Assembly: GCA_023954495.1 (NCBI GenBank)
Contig: JAMLIA010000016.1
Coordinates: 1 to 54,895, forward strand
DNA length: 54,895 nt
Origin: Thermomicrobiales bacterium
GTDB taxonomy: Bacteria > Chloroflexota > Chloroflexia > Thermomicrobiales > CFX8
Reading direction: 5' to 3'
Both the position numbers and the translations under genes were made by a program. The notes below the pieces were generated by a model that was not told the origin of the DNA, searched no databases, and saw nothing but the letters and a program-made list of their open reading frames with translations. Of the stretch, positions 1 to 8,524 are shown piece after piece (the stretch's first letter is position 1; every line of letters begins with the position of its first letter).

Positions 1-728
<728 letters not shown>

Positions 729-758
729 ATTCGCTATCGCTGTCCATCTCATTGGCGG

Positions 759-803
759 GCGGGCGGCAAGTGCCGCCCGCTCACTTCATCTCGTCAGAAG
801 TGA
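759..803 (+). other. Two tandem hairpins between gap and pgk
   Basis: The first hairpin has perfect 10-base arms (GCGGGCGGCA at 759-768 and its complement at 771-780). A second follows at once (TCACTTC at 781-787, GAAGTGA at 797-803) and ends 2 bases before the pgk ribosome-binding sequence AAGGAGCG. Neither is followed by a run of T, so a simple terminator is unlikely. An mRNA processing or stability element, or modulation of pgk translation, is possible. The pairing is seen directly; the role is inference. Confidence 0.5.
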
Positions 804-816
804 AAGGAGCGACGGC

Positions 817-1989
817 GTGGCGTTTCGCACACTCGATGCGCTCGATGTTTCCGGCAAACGGGTACTGGTTCGCGTCGATTTCAATGTGCCGCTCGACGGA
901 CCAACAATCACCGACGACACACGCATTCAGGCTGCGTTGCCAACGATCAGGGCTCTGCTCGATCACAATGCAGCGGTCATTCTCGTCTCGCACCTCGGAC
1001 GACCAAAAGGAAAGGTCGCCCCTGAGTTTTCGCTCGCACCCATTGCAAAGCGTCTGAGCGAGCTGTTGGGCATGGATGTCTCGTTCGCCTCCGACGTCGT
1101 CGGACCGTCCGCGCAGGAGATCTCACGAACGATTCGGCCAGGTGAAGTCGCGCTGTTGGAGAACGTGCGCTTTGAGCCGGGCGAGGAGCGCAACGACGAC
1201 GATCTGGCGACGGCGCTCGCCGGACTGGCCGATGCCTACGTCAACGACGCGTTCGGCGCAGCGCATAGAGCCCATGCATCGACCGAAGGGGTTGCGCACA
1301 AGCTGCCGCACGCCGCCGGACTATTGATGGAACGCGAGCTGTCGTCGCTGTCACGTGCGCTAGATGATCCGGGTCGACCGCTAGTTGTTATTCTTGGCGG
1401 TGCGAAGATCTCGGACAAGATCGGCGTGATCCGCAAGTATCTCGAAACCGCAGACGCGATCCTCGTCGGGGGCGGCATCGCCAACACACTGGCCGCAGCG
1501 CAGGGCCGCCAGATGGGCACCTCGCTCGTAGAAACCGGCAGCCTGGATGTCGCCCGCCAGATCCTCAGCGACGCTGAGACAGCCACGTGCGATCTGGTGA
1601 TTCCGAGCGACTTCGTTGTTGCAGCCAGCCCCAAAGACACAGCCCATGCCACGACAGTGACCGAGGTTCCATCGGATCAGGCAGCGCTCGATATTGGACC
1701 CGCCAGCATCGCGGCGTTCAGCGAATGGATCGCCCGGGCGAAGACCATTGTCTGGAACGGCCCGATGGGGTTGTTTGAAGTATCCCCGTTTGACGCCGGT
1801 ACGCGCGCCGTTGCTGCCGCAGTCGCGGCGTCGGACGGTTACTCGATTGTCGGCGGCGGCGACTCGGTTGCGGCTGTCCAGCAGGCGGGACTGGCCGACA
1901 AGATGGATCACGTTTCGACCGGTGGCGGCGCGTCACTGGAGTTCCTTGAAGGGAAGACGCTTCCCGGCGTCGCAGCACTGGAGGAGTGA
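817..1989 (+). CDS. pgk: Phosphoglycerate kinase
   Basis: Transfers phosphate from 1,3-bisphosphoglycerate to ADP in glycolysis. The product is 390 residues, a normal length. The N-terminal substrate domain has RVDFNVPLDG and the SHLGRPKG basic motif. The hinge region has GGAKISDKIGV, and the C-terminal nucleotide domain has WNGPMGLFE and the glycine-rich GGGDSVAA stretch with the final STGGGASLEFLEGK. The start is GTG at 817, preceded by AAGGAGCG at a good distance. The gene lies between gap and tpiA, and its stop is 2 bases from the chosen tpiA start, so pgk and tpiA are probably translationally coupled. Confidence 0.98.
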   Translation: MAFRTLDALDVSGKRVLVRVDFNVPLDGPTITDDTRIQAALPTIRALLDHNAAVILVSHLGRPKGKVAPEFSLAPIAKRLSELLGMDVSFASDVVGPSAQEISRTIRPGEVALLENVRFEPGEERNDDDLATALAGLADAYVNDAFGAAHRAHASTEGVAHKLPHAAGLLMERELSSLSRALDDPGRPLVVILGGAKISDKIGVIRKYLETADAILVGGGIANTLAAAQGRQMGTSLVETGSLDVARQILSDAETATCDLVIPSDFVVAASPKDTAHATTVTEVPSDQAALDIGPASIAAFSEWIARAKTIVWNGPMGLFEVSPFDAGTRAVAAAVAASDGYSIVGGGDSVAAVQQAGLADKMDHVSTGGGASLEFLEGKTLPGVAALEE

Positions 1990-1991
1990 CC

Positions 1992-2750
1992 GTGTCACGC
2001 AAGCCGATCGTTGCCGGCAACTGGAAGATGAACACGACGCTTGATGAAGCGCGAGCACTGGCTGAGGGTATTGCGTCCAACGCCGGCAGTATCAGCGGCG
2101 TCGAGTTAGCTGTGTTTCCGCCATTCCCGTGGCTCGTCCCTGTTCGCGACGCGCTCCAGGACAGCGGCGTCGCGCTGGGCGCACAGAACTGCTACATCAA
2201 AGAATCCGGCGCATTCACCGGCGAGGTGTCGCCGTGGGCGCTTGCAGGCGTCTGCCAGATGATCCTGGCGGGGCACAGCGAACGTCGCCACGTCTTTGGC
2301 GAGTCCGACGGGCTTGTCGGGCAAAAGGTCGACGCAACGTTGGCGGCCGGACTGACGAGCGTTCTGTGTGTCGGTGAGTTGTTGGACGAGCGACAAGCGG
2401 GCGACGCTGAGGCTGTAGTTGAGCGTCAGCTCGCAGCCGGTCTGGCCAACGTGAGCACCGACTTGCTGCCGCGGCTCGTCGTGGCCTACGAGCCGGTCTG
2501 GGCGATCGGTACCGGCGTCGCGGCGACACCCGCCGACGCGCAGGAGATGTGCGCAACGATCCGGCGCTGGATGGCGAGCAAGTTTGGCGACGAAGGCGCA
2601 GCGGTGCGCGTGCTGTACGGCGGCTCGGTCTCGCCCGACAACGCGACCGAGCTGTTCAGCCAGACGGATGTCGATGGTGGTCTTGTCGGAGGTGCAAGCC
2701 TCAAGGCAGAATCATTCATCGCAATCGCTGTCGCAGCCGTGGGTGTGTAG
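1992..2750 (+). CDS. tpiA: Triose-phosphate isomerase
   Basis: Interconverts dihydroxyacetone phosphate and glyceraldehyde 3-phosphate. The 252-residue TIM barrel shows the substrate lysine in AGNWKMN, the catalytic histidine in AGHSERR, the catalytic glutamate in YEPVWAIGTG, and the phosphate-gripping YGGSVSPDN and GGLVGGASL motifs. A GTG at 1986 overlaps the pgk stop, but GTG at 1992 is preferred because GGAGGA at 1980-1985 then lies 6 bases upstream. The protein then begins MSRKPIVAGNWK, as in homologues. It is followed by secG 45 bases later. Confidence 0.97.
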   Translation: MSRKPIVAGNWKMNTTLDEARALAEGIASNAGSISGVELAVFPPFPWLVPVRDALQDSGVALGAQNCYIKESGAFTGEVSPWALAGVCQMILAGHSERRHVFGESDGLVGQKVDATLAAGLTSVLCVGELLDERQAGDAEAVVERQLAAGLANVSTDLLPRLVVAYEPVWAIGTGVAATPADAQEMCATIRRWMASKFGDEGAAVRVLYGGSVSPDNATELFSQTDVDGGLVGGASLKAESFIAIAVAAVGV

Positions 2751-2795
2751 TATCCTTTCACGGTTGTTTGACTCGTCGTTCGAAAGGTTCGTCGG

Positions 2796-3017
2796 TTGGA
2801 TTTCGCACTCGATCTTGCGATCATCGTCGTATCGATCATGCTGATGGCTGTGATCCTGATGCAATCAAAGGGATCAGGGTTCAGCGGCGCGTTCGGTGGC
2901 GATACATCGTCGATCTATCGAACACGGCGCGGCTTTGAGCGCACGTTGTACAACTTCACGATCGGCGTCGGTGTCATCTTCGTCGTACTGTCGATTATCG
3001 CCGCAGTCGCTCGATAG
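2796..3017 (+). CDS. secG: Preprotein translocase subunit SecG
   Basis: Small membrane subunit of the SecYEG export channel. The 73-residue product has two hydrophobic helices, one near residues 4-22 and one near 52-70. They flank the typical cytoplasmic loop with QSKGSGFSGAFGG. The start is a TTG with AAAGG about 8 bases upstream. It follows tpiA directly, an arrangement common in Gram-positive-like bacteria, and is followed by tatA, a component of the other general export system. Confidence 0.92.
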   Translation: MDFALDLAIIVVSIMLMAVILMQSKGSGFSGAFGGDTSSIYRTRRGFERTLYNFTIGVGVIFVVLSIIAAVAR

Positions 3018-3034
3018 CACCGAAACTGTCTTGG

Positions 3035-3061
3035 TTGACGTATACAAGGCTGCGGTATACT
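3035..3061 (+). promoter_or_regulatory. Candidate sigma-70 promoter for tatA
   Basis: TTGACG at 3035-3040 and TATACT at 3056-3061 lie ahead of tatA. The spacer is only 15 bases, shorter than ideal, so the -35 assignment is uncertain. The same TATACT hexamer precedes several other genes in this window. Confidence 0.4.
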
Positions 3062-3106
3062 CGCCGCGCAAGCGCGATATCAGCGGTCGAATAGGAGGCT
3101 CCACCA

Positions 3107-3316
3107 ATGCCGTCTCTGGGGTGGCAGGAACTCGTCATCATCCTGGTAATTGTCGTCATCATTTTCGGAGTGGGCAAGCTCCCCGAGATTGGCGGCGCTC
3201 TGGGTAAGGGCATCAAAGAGTTCAAGACCAATGTCGAAGAGGGCGATGAAGTCGATGTGGTAGAGACCAAGGAAGTCACCACAACGACCAAGACGCCGGC
3301 GAAGGAAGAGCTCTAG
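3107..3316 (+). CDS. tatA: Sec-independent (Tat) translocase protein TatA
   Basis: Pore-forming component of the twin-arginine export system, which moves folded proteins across the membrane. The 69-residue protein has one N-terminal membrane helix (residues 8-22), the conserved [20 protein letters not shown] amphipathic segment, and a charged tail. The start ATG is preceded by AGGAGG. No tatC lies in the window; a longer second TatA/B-type gene lies at 36849. A perfect hairpin follows 32 bases after the stop. Confidence 0.93.
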   Translation: MPSLGWQELVIILVIVVIIFGVGKLPEIGGALGKGIKEFKTNVEEGDEVDVVETKEVTTTTKTPAKEEL

Positions 3317-3348
3317 GCTCATCTTTCACATCATCACGGATCGTGAGC

Positions 3349-3376
3349 AATGCCCGGGTCTTTTGCCCCGGGCATT
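3349..3376 (+). terminator. Hairpin terminator after tatA
   Basis: AATGCCCGGG at 3349-3358 pairs perfectly with CCCGGGCATT at 3367-3376 around an 8-base loop. The T tract downstream is poor (TTTGCGTG), so termination may be partial. It separates tatA from lepB. Confidence 0.6.
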
Positions 3377-3422
3377 TGCGTGCGCGGCTGAGCGCCGATC
3401 TCGTGGCCTTCCGGCCCGGCGG

Positions 3423-3428
3423 TATACT
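3423..3428 (+). promoter_or_regulatory. Candidate -10 box upstream of lepB
   Basis: TATACT sits 41 bases before the lepB ATG at 3470. I see no good -35 box. Transcription starting from here would begin after the alternative GTG at 3431, which is one reason to prefer the ATG start. Confidence 0.35.
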
Positions 3429-3469
3429 CGGTGCGGGCCGCTGAATGGCATCTTGAAGGACGATACAGC

Positions 3470-4198
3470 ATGCATGACGGCTCTCAGGCAGACAAGCGGC
3501 CTGGAGACGAAATCCACACCATAACCCCACCTTCGACCGACGCGCAGTCTACGCAGGATCTTCCCGCCGTGCAGCCGCAACGCACTCAGCAGCGCGGGGT
3601 GCTCTGGGACGTCGTCGAAACATTGATCCTTGCACTCGTGATCTTCGTCGCTGTTCGGATGGTCGTCCTGAATTTTCGAGTCGATGGCGAATCGATGCAT
3701 CCAAATCTTGATGACCGCCAGATGCTCCTCGTCATTCGACCGGTGTACTGGCATTTTGATCTGAACGCCGTGCTCAACGTTCTGCCATTTATCGATCGGG
3801 AAGGCGAGAACGTCGTGTTCCCATTTCACCCACCACAGCGAGGCGACATCATCGTCCTGCACCCACCTGTTGACGGCGGGAAGCCGTACATCAAACGCAT
3901 CATCGGCCTGCCGGGCGAACGAATTGCGATCCATGATGGTGCCGTGTACATCAACGGCAATCGGCTGGACGAGTCGTACTTGAATGGTGTTGAGACAGCC
4001 TGGGCCGGGACACTCAGCCAGAACGAGCTGACGATTCCGGATGGCCAGTATTACGTTCTCGGCGATAATCGGGCAAACTCATCTGATTCCCGGGCGTTTG
4101 GGCCAATTGGAATCGATCAGATTATCGGACGGGCGTGGATATCGTACTGGCCGAAAAGTGATATAGGTATTCTGTCCACACCGTCGTATCCCCAATAG
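3470..4198 (+). CDS. lepB: Signal peptidase I
   Basis: Membrane serine protease that removes signal peptides from exported proteins. The 242-residue product has an N-terminal Pro/Gln-rich tail, one membrane helix at about residues 47-67, the catalytic serine in DGESMHPN, and the catalytic lysine in PYIKRIIGLPGE. The signature GDNRANSSDSRAFGPI lies near the C terminus. ATG at 3470 is preferred over an in-frame GTG at 3431 because GAAGGA lies upstream at a usable distance and a TATACT box lies just before 3431. It sits close to secG and tatA, so the region is rich in export functions. Confidence 0.93.
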   Translation: MHDGSQADKRPGDEIHTITPPSTDAQSTQDLPAVQPQRTQQRGVLWDVVETLILALVIFVAVRMVVLNFRVDGESMHPNLDDRQMLLVIRPVYWHFDLNAVLNVLPFIDREGENVVFPFHPPQRGDIIVLHPPVDGGKPYIKRIIGLPGERIAIHDGAVYINGNRLDESYLNGVETAWAGTLSQNELTIPDGQYYVLGDNRANSSDSRAFGPIGIDQIIGRAWISYWPKSDIGILSTPSYPQ

Positions 4199-4269
4199 GG
4201 GATGGTGTCTTTCATCCGGGGCGTGTCCTACCTCGGTGCGAGACTTCCACTGTGAAGGGGCATCGAATC

Positions 4270-4806
4270 ATGATAGAGACTGTCGTCGACAGCATCCGTG
4301 TGAGCCTTGTTACGCAGGCACGGGTAGTCATCCTCAAAGAGGTAGAGGGTGACCGGCATCTTCCGATCTGGATCGGCGCGTTCGAGGCCGAAGCCATTGC
4401 AATGGAGCTGCAGGGCATCTCGTCGCCACGTCCGCTGCCGTACGATCTGTTGCGCTCGGTCATCGGTGAACTGGGTGGGGATATCAATCGCATTGTCATC
4501 ACCGAGATCAATAATGATGTCTACTACGCACGCATCATCATTCAGCAAAACGGTATGGGCGTCGAGATCGACTCGCGGCCATCGGATGCGATCGCACTGG
4601 CTGTCCGCGCGAAGGTGCCAATCTTCGTCGACGATTCGGTGATGGCGCGCGCTGGGGTCCAGCTTGATGACAACGCCGATGATGAGTCTACGGCTGAAGG
4701 CGAAGGCACCGGCGAGCCGACGGTGAGCGAAGAGAAGCTGTCGGCATTCCGCGACTTCATTGACACGCTCGATCTCGATGACTTTGGCCAGAAGCGTGAC
4801 AATTAG
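4270..4806 (+). CDS. Bifunctional nuclease (BFN, DUF151) domain protein
   Basis: The 178-residue protein matches the DUF151/BFN family. Motifs are LPIWIGAFEAEAIAMEL (residues 35-51), RPLPYDLLRSVI, and SRPSDAIALAVRAKVPIFV (about 98-116). An acidic tail follows. Family members have reported DNase/RNase activity; no specific role can be read from the sequence here. ATG at 4270 is chosen over GTG at 4252 because GAAGGGG lies 9 bases before it. It follows lepB and precedes a redox-type sigma factor, so a stress-linked role is possible but unproven. Confidence 0.85.
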   Translation: MIETVVDSIRVSLVTQARVVILKEVEGDRHLPIWIGAFEAEAIAMELQGISSPRPLPYDLLRSVIGELGGDINRIVITEINNDVYYARIIIQQNGMGVEIDSRPSDAIALAVRAKVPIFVDDSVMARAGVQLDDNADDESTAEGEGTGEPTVSEEKLSAFRDFIDTLDLDDFGQKRDN

Positions 4807-4838
4807 ACCTGAACCGGGCAGTTGACAGGTAGTTGGTT

Positions 4839-4864
4839 GGAATATTGCGCAATGACCACGTGTT
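4839..4864 (+). promoter_or_regulatory. Candidate ECF (SigR-type) promoter, GGAAT-N18-GTT
   Basis: GGAAT at 4839-4843 and GTT at 4862-4864 are separated by exactly 18 bases. This is the consensus and spacing known for SigR-type ECF factors. It lies immediately upstream of the sigma gene, so autoregulation is the natural reading. The match is visible; its activity is inferred. Confidence 0.55.
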
Positions 4865-4881
4865 CATCATCTCAAGTCGAC

Positions 4882-5505
4882 ATGTGCGCTGACGGCGTGA
4901 TCTGCACTCGCAATGATGACGCCTCACGCCGTGATCGGCTGGAGCAACAAGCGCTTGAGCATATCGACGCGCTGTATCGAACGGCGTTGCGGATGACGCG
5001 AAATGCGGCAGATGCTGAAGACCTCGTTCAGGAGACGTATTTGCGAGCGTTCCGCTCGTTGCACCAGTTCGCCGAAGGTACGAACTTGCGAGCCTGGCTG
5101 TTTCGCATCATGACGAACACGTACATCAATGAGTATCGCAAGCGGCAGCGCCGACCATCGAAAGCATCGCTCGACGATCTTGAAGAGTTCTATCTCTACG
5201 ACCACCTGATCGATTCGGGGGTCCAGCCGGGCGTTGAGCGACCGGAAGACATTGTGCTGAGCCAACTGTCGGTCGACAGCGTGGTCAGCGCGATTGAGGA
5301 TCTCCCAGAAGAATTTCGCCAGGTCGTGCTACTGGCTGATGTCGAAGGCTTCAGCTATCGAGATATCGCCTCAATCGTCGACATACCAATAGGAACCGTC
5401 ATGTCCCGACTCTATCGCGCCCGTCGCCGACTCCAGCGTACGCTGTATGACGCGGCAATCGAGACCGGAATCATCGAAAGAGCGGCGCTCGATGGGAACG
5501 TGTAA
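4882..5505 (+). CDS. ECF sigma factor, SigR/SigE-like
   Basis: Alternative RNA polymerase sigma factor. Region 2 is at about residues 22-95 ([20 protein letters not shown], then [19 protein letters not shown]). Region 4 is at about 135-195 ([20 protein letters not shown], then [15 protein letters not shown]). The 207-residue start at ATG 4882 is chosen because the candidate SigR-type promoter at 4839-4864 would place the transcript start a few bases upstream. Earlier in-frame starts at TTG 4822 and ATG 4852 would lie upstream of or inside that promoter. The 3' end overlaps a zinc anti-sigma gene. The pair closely resembles the SigR-RsrA thiol-stress system of actinobacteria; the target genes are not visible here. 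Confidence 0.88.
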   Translation: MCADGVICTRNDDASRRDRLEQQALEHIDALYRTALRMTRNAADAEDLVQETYLRAFRSLHQFAEGTNLRAWLFRIMTNTYINEYRKRQRRPSKASLDDLEEFYLYDHLIDSGVQPGVERPEDIVLSQLSVDSVVSAIEDLPEEFRQVVLLADVEGFSYRDIASIVDIPIGTVMSRLYRARRRLQRTLYDAAIETGIIERAALDGNV

Positions 5506-5719
5506 GCAGACGATCGAACACCTGTACCAGTATCTGGATCGCGAGCTGTCAGCCGAGGAACGTCGTGAGGTGCAACGGCATCTCGATGAGTGCCCGCCGT
5601 GTCGCGACCATTTCAGGTTCGAAGAAAATGTGCTGAGCATCATCGGGCATCGTTGTCGCCAGACGAGCGCACCGACTGAATTGCGAGACCGCGTGCGGAA
5701 GATGTGTCGCGAGGGCTAG
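5492..5719 (+). CDS. Zinc-binding anti-sigma factor, RsrA-like
   Basis: The 75-residue protein overlaps the 3' end of the sigma gene by 14 bases. It carries HLDECPPC, the HxxxCxxC zinc motif (His30, Cys34, Cys37), with a further cysteine at position 4. The Cys4-to-His30 spacing of 26 equals the Cys11-to-His37 spacing of Streptomyces RsrA, where these four residues bind zinc. In RsrA, oxidation of the thiols releases the sigma factor. Cys57 and Cys71 could also take part. It probably holds the sigma factor inactive under reducing conditions. Its stop overlaps the stop of the convergent gene on the other strand. Confidence 0.85.
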   Translation: MGTCKQTIEHLYQYLDRELSAEERREVQRHLDECPPCRDHFRFEENVLSIIGHRCRQTSAPTELRDRVRKMCREG

Positions 5720-6129
5720 ACAGGCATGTCAGGCGGCAGAGCATCTTCCCTGAATCGGCCCAGCTCGAATGAGATGCCTGGGCAGCGGATGTTATGCAGG
5801 TCGATCTTGGCATTGATCGCAGTCGCCAGCTTTCGGTAATTCTCCCCTGCGCGTACCGACAACGCGTGCCGCGTTCCATACTGACGAATAAGATCGCGCC
5901 ACTCTGCGACTGCTTCAAGTACATGCGGTCGCTCGTAGTAGATCTGTTTGCGGAGCTCAAGCCACTCCGGGAGGAACCCGGCATTGTGCAGGATGTGGTT
6001 GCCCATCCAGTCGTCGCCAGTGTAGTCATCGTCCTGAGCGGCGAGACGTTTGCCGGAAGACCGCAGGTTCTCAAAATCACCGCGATCAATGGCCTCGCGA
6101 ATCTTCTCCTCGGCTATCCGCTCAAACAT
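5716..6129 (-). CDS. DUF1992 (DnaJ-C28-like domain) protein
   Basis: The 137-residue protein matches the DUF1992 domain found at the C terminus of DnaJ homologue subfamily C member 28. The motifs AEEKIREAIDRGDFENL, then GDDWMGNHILHNAGFLPEWLEL, are typical. No J domain is present, which is usual for bacterial members. The reading frame is open much further upstream, but ATG at 6129 is preceded by GAGGAG at a good distance and gives a protein that begins where homologues begin. The function is unknown. It is transcribed away from nuoE, and its stop codon overlaps that of the anti-sigma gene (CTAG). Confidence 0.82.
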   Translation of the reverse strand: MFERIAEEKIREAIDRGDFENLRSSGKRLAAQDDDYTGDDWMGNHILHNAGFLPEWLELRKQIYYERPHVLEAVAEWRDLIRQYGTRHALSVRAGENYRKLATAINAKIDLHNIRCPGISFELGRFREDALPPDMPV

Positions 6130-6157
6130 TCGTCGCTCCTCTGGCACGGCACCGCTG

Positions 6158-6185
6158 TTGTGAGGCAAATCGGCAATGTTATACT
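6158..6185 (+). promoter_or_regulatory. Candidate sigma-70 promoter for nuoEF
   Basis: TTGTGA at 6158-6163 and TATACT at 6180-6185 with a 16-base spacer. They lie between the divergent DUF1992 gene (start 6129) and the nuoE start at 6271. Confidence 0.55.
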
Positions 6186-6270
6186 CGCCGTAGTGCGCGT
6201 GAAGCATCTCACGCGCCCATTGCAGCGACAACGTACGTCCAACGACACCCCAAAGCGGAAGGGCGCAGAC

Positions 6271-6810
6271 TTGGCTCAAGAGGTTCTCGTCAGCGAGTCG
6301 GATCTGGACGACATTCGCACGCTGCTTCGAGCGAAGTACCAACCACGAGATTTCGAAGAAGCACAGGAGATGATTCTCGGTGCTTGCCAGGACGTACAGC
6401 ATCTCATTGGCTGGGTGTCGCCGGAAGCGGCCCGCGTTGTTGGCGAACATCTCGGCGTTACCGAGAATCGCATCTTCGGACTCCTGACTTTCTATGCTGA
6501 TTTTCGGACGCAACCACCCGGCAATCACTTCATGCTTCTCTGTCATGGCACAGCCTGTTACGTTGCCGGCAGCCAGAAGCTGATTGATGAGTTGCAGTCG
6601 CGCTACGGTATTAGCGGCGACGAAACGACTGCAGACGGTGAGTTGACCGTTCAGATTGTGAACGGCTGCCTGGGTGTCTGCGAGCTTGCACCGGCCGTGC
6701 AGGTCGATCACCACGACTATTTCGGCCACCTGAACGTGAACAGTTTCAACGAGGCGATTGCCGAGGTCATTCGGCGAGGGCCGGCTGGGGGTCACCATGA
6801 AGCTCACTGA
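6271..6810 (+). CDS. nuoE: NADH dehydrogenase subunit E-like protein (2Fe-2S, thioredoxin-like)
   Basis: Carries electrons between the flavin subunit and further iron-sulfur centres in NADH-oxidising complexes. The 179-residue product has an N-terminal helical region, then the 2Fe-2S fold with CHGTAC and, about 40 residues later, GCLGVCELAP, giving the four cysteine ligands. The reading frame is open far upstream, but TTG at 6271 has GGAAGGG 7 bases before it and gives the usual length. It overlaps nuoF by 14 bases. No other Nuo subunits are in the window, so the pair may serve a soluble diaphorase, a formate dehydrogenase or a hydrogenase instead of the main complex I operon. Confidence 0.88.
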   Translation: MAQEVLVSESDLDDIRTLLRAKYQPRDFEEAQEMILGACQDVQHLIGWVSPEAARVVGEHLGVTENRIFGLLTFYADFRTQPPGNHFMLLCHGTACYVAGSQKLIDELQSRYGISGDETTADGELTVQIVNGCLGVCELAPAVQVDHHDYFGHLNVNSFNEAIAEVIRRGPAGGHHEAH

Positions 6811-8524
6811 TCAGCAGGGATTCGAGCAATACGCCGCTCAGCTCGCAGCTGATTGGGCAAAGCTTCACGACGGCAGCCAGTGGGTTGTTCGCGTTCCCAT
6901 CGGTGAGTGGTCGAAATCCAAGGGTGCGCTCGCGACGTTCGATCATCTGCGTCTGCTCCTGGAAGAGTCCGGTCTGCCATACACGCTGAAGCGCGTTGGA
7001 TCCGGCGGTTGGAACTGGGCTGATCCGTCCGTGGTCGTCGAAGGACCAAACCATCCGTCGATCCTCTATGCCAACGTCACCGCAGAGCGCGTCCCGGAGC
7101 TGGTCGAATCACTGAAGGCCGGCACGCCGAACGAGACAATGGCCGTCGGTACATTTGGATCTGCGCCGGTTGGCTCGATCCGTCCGTTGGCTGAGCATCC
7201 GTTCTTTTCCGATCAGAAGCGCTACCTGACGGCTGACTGGGGCGTCATCGACCCGGAGTCGATCGAGGACTATATCGCCAGGGGCGGCTACTCGGCGTTA
7301 AAGAAGGCGCTCTTCGAGATGACCCCGGAAGAAGTCATCGAAGAGATGAAGACCGCCGAAGTCCGCGGGCGTGGCGGCGCTGGGTTCCCGGCCGGCATCA
7401 AGTGGGAGAGTGCTCGGCGCTCGCGCGGCGAGCCGAAGTTTGTTGCCGTCAACTCCCACGAAGGCGAGCCGAACGTCTACAAGGACCGCCAGCTCATTGA
7501 GAGCAATCCGCACCTCGTGCTGGAAGGCATTCTCATCGCCTGCTACGCCGTCGGCTCCAACCGCGGCTACAACTACGTCGGCGGTGAGCACGTGCTCGCG
7601 CTGGAGCGTTTTCGCAAGGCAGTCGAGCAGGCCGAAGAGTGGGGACTCATCGGCGACAACGTCCTCAACTCCGGTTTCAACGTCGAAGTCCGCGCCCGCG
7701 CTGGTGGCGGCGCGTACATCTGCGGCGAAGGTTCGGCCCTGATGTACTCGGTCATGGGTGAGCGCGGCCAGCCGCGCACCAAGCCACCGCGCAGTGTCGA
7801 CGAGGGCCTGTGGCGGCGACCGACGATGCTCAACAACACTGAGTCAATCGCTAACGCTCCGCTCGTCATCAAGAACGGCGGCGACTGGTATGCCAGCCTC
7901 GGCACTGAGAAGAGCAAGGGCACAAAGCTCTTTACGTTCCAGGGGCCGCTGAAGCGCCTCGGCGTCGTCGAGATGGAGATGGGCGTCAACCTCAAGCACC
8001 TCATCTTCGACGTCTATGGCGGCATGAAGGACGGCTACACGTTCAAGGGCGTTCAGACCGGCGGTGTCTCGGCGGGTGCTCTGCGAGAAGATCAGCTGGA
8101 TCATCCAGTTGATTTCGATTCGCTCACCTCGCTGGGCGCGATGCTCGGTTCGGGCGGCTTCGTCGTCTTCGACCAGAGCGTCTGCGTCGTTTCCTTCGCG
8201 CGCTACCTGATGGCGTTCAATCGGTACGAGTCGTGCAGCAAGTGCACGCCATGCCGCTTGGGTAATCCGGCGCTGACAGAGATCATCGATCGCATTCGCA
8301 ACGGCAGCGGGCGTCCGTCCGATCTCAAGTTGATCGAGCAGACGAGCAAGCACGTGATCGAGCTATCGCTCTGCGGGCTTGGCCAGGTCGCACCGATGCC
8401 GGTACTCGGCATGATGCGTGCGTTCCCGGAAGAGTGGCGACAGCACATCGAAGACGGTGTTTGCGCTGCGGGAGACTGCCCGATGCACGCCCGAGAGCTC
8501 GTTGCGGCTGCCGCCGACGACTAG
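6797..8524 (+). CDS. nuoF: NADH dehydrogenase subunit F-like protein (HoxF/HndC type)
   Basis: FMN- and NADH-binding 4Fe-4S subunit. The 575-residue protein is longer than E. coli NuoF (about 445) because residues 1-110 form an extra thioredoxin-like domain that has lost its cluster cysteines (GSGGWNWADPSVVVEGP). Then come the nucleotide motif RGRGGAGFPAG, the flavin region GEGSALMYSVMGERGQPR, and the 4Fe-4S ligands in ESCSKCTPCRLG with a later cysteine in LCGLG. This layout is that of HoxF/HndC diaphorase subunits. The start is ATG 6797, inside the end of nuoE. The stop overlaps that of the convergent transporter gene. The electron acceptor cannot be deduced from context. Confidence 0.9.
   Translation: MKLTDQQGFEQYAAQLAADWAKLHDGSQWVVRVPIGEWSKSKGALATFDHLRLLLEESGLPYTLKRVGSGGWNWADPSVVVEGPNHPSILYANVTAERVPELVESLKAGTPNETMAVGTFGSAPVGSIRPLAEHPFFSDQKRYLTADWGVIDPESIEDYIARGGYSALKKALFEMTPEEVIEEMKTAEVRGRGGAGFPAGIKWESARRSRGEPKFVAVNSHEGEPNVYKDRQLIESNPHLVLEGILIACYAVGSNRGYNYVGGEHVLALERFRKAVEQAEEWGLIGDNVLNSGFNVEVRARAGGGAYICGEGSALMYSVMGERGQPRTKPPRSVDEGLWRRPTMLNNTESIANAPLVIKNGGDWYASLGTEKSKGTKLFTFQGPLKRLGVVEMEMGVNLKHLIFDVYGGMKDGYTFKGVQTGGVSAGALREDQLDHPVDFDSLTSLGAMLGSGGFVVFDQSVCVVSFARYLMAFNRYESCSKCTPCRLGNPALTEIIDRIRNGSGRPSDLKLIEQTSKHVIELSLCGLGQVAPMPVLGMMRAFPEEWRQHIEDGVCAAGDCPMHARELVAAAADD

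Noticed and set aside
3431-3469. GTG start for lepB at 3431
   Set aside because: A TATACT box ends 3 bases before it, so it would not be on the transcript; ATG 3470 is better placed.
4822-4850. TTGACA at 4822-4827 as a sigma-70 -35 box for the ECF gene
   Set aside because: No -10 box at 16-18 bases; the GGAAT-N18-GTT element is a better explanation.
5794-6270. Long upstream open frame in register with nuoE (start 5794)
   Set aside because: It runs through the DUF1992 gene on the other strand and has no family match. TTG 6271 with GGAAGGG fits the NuoE length.
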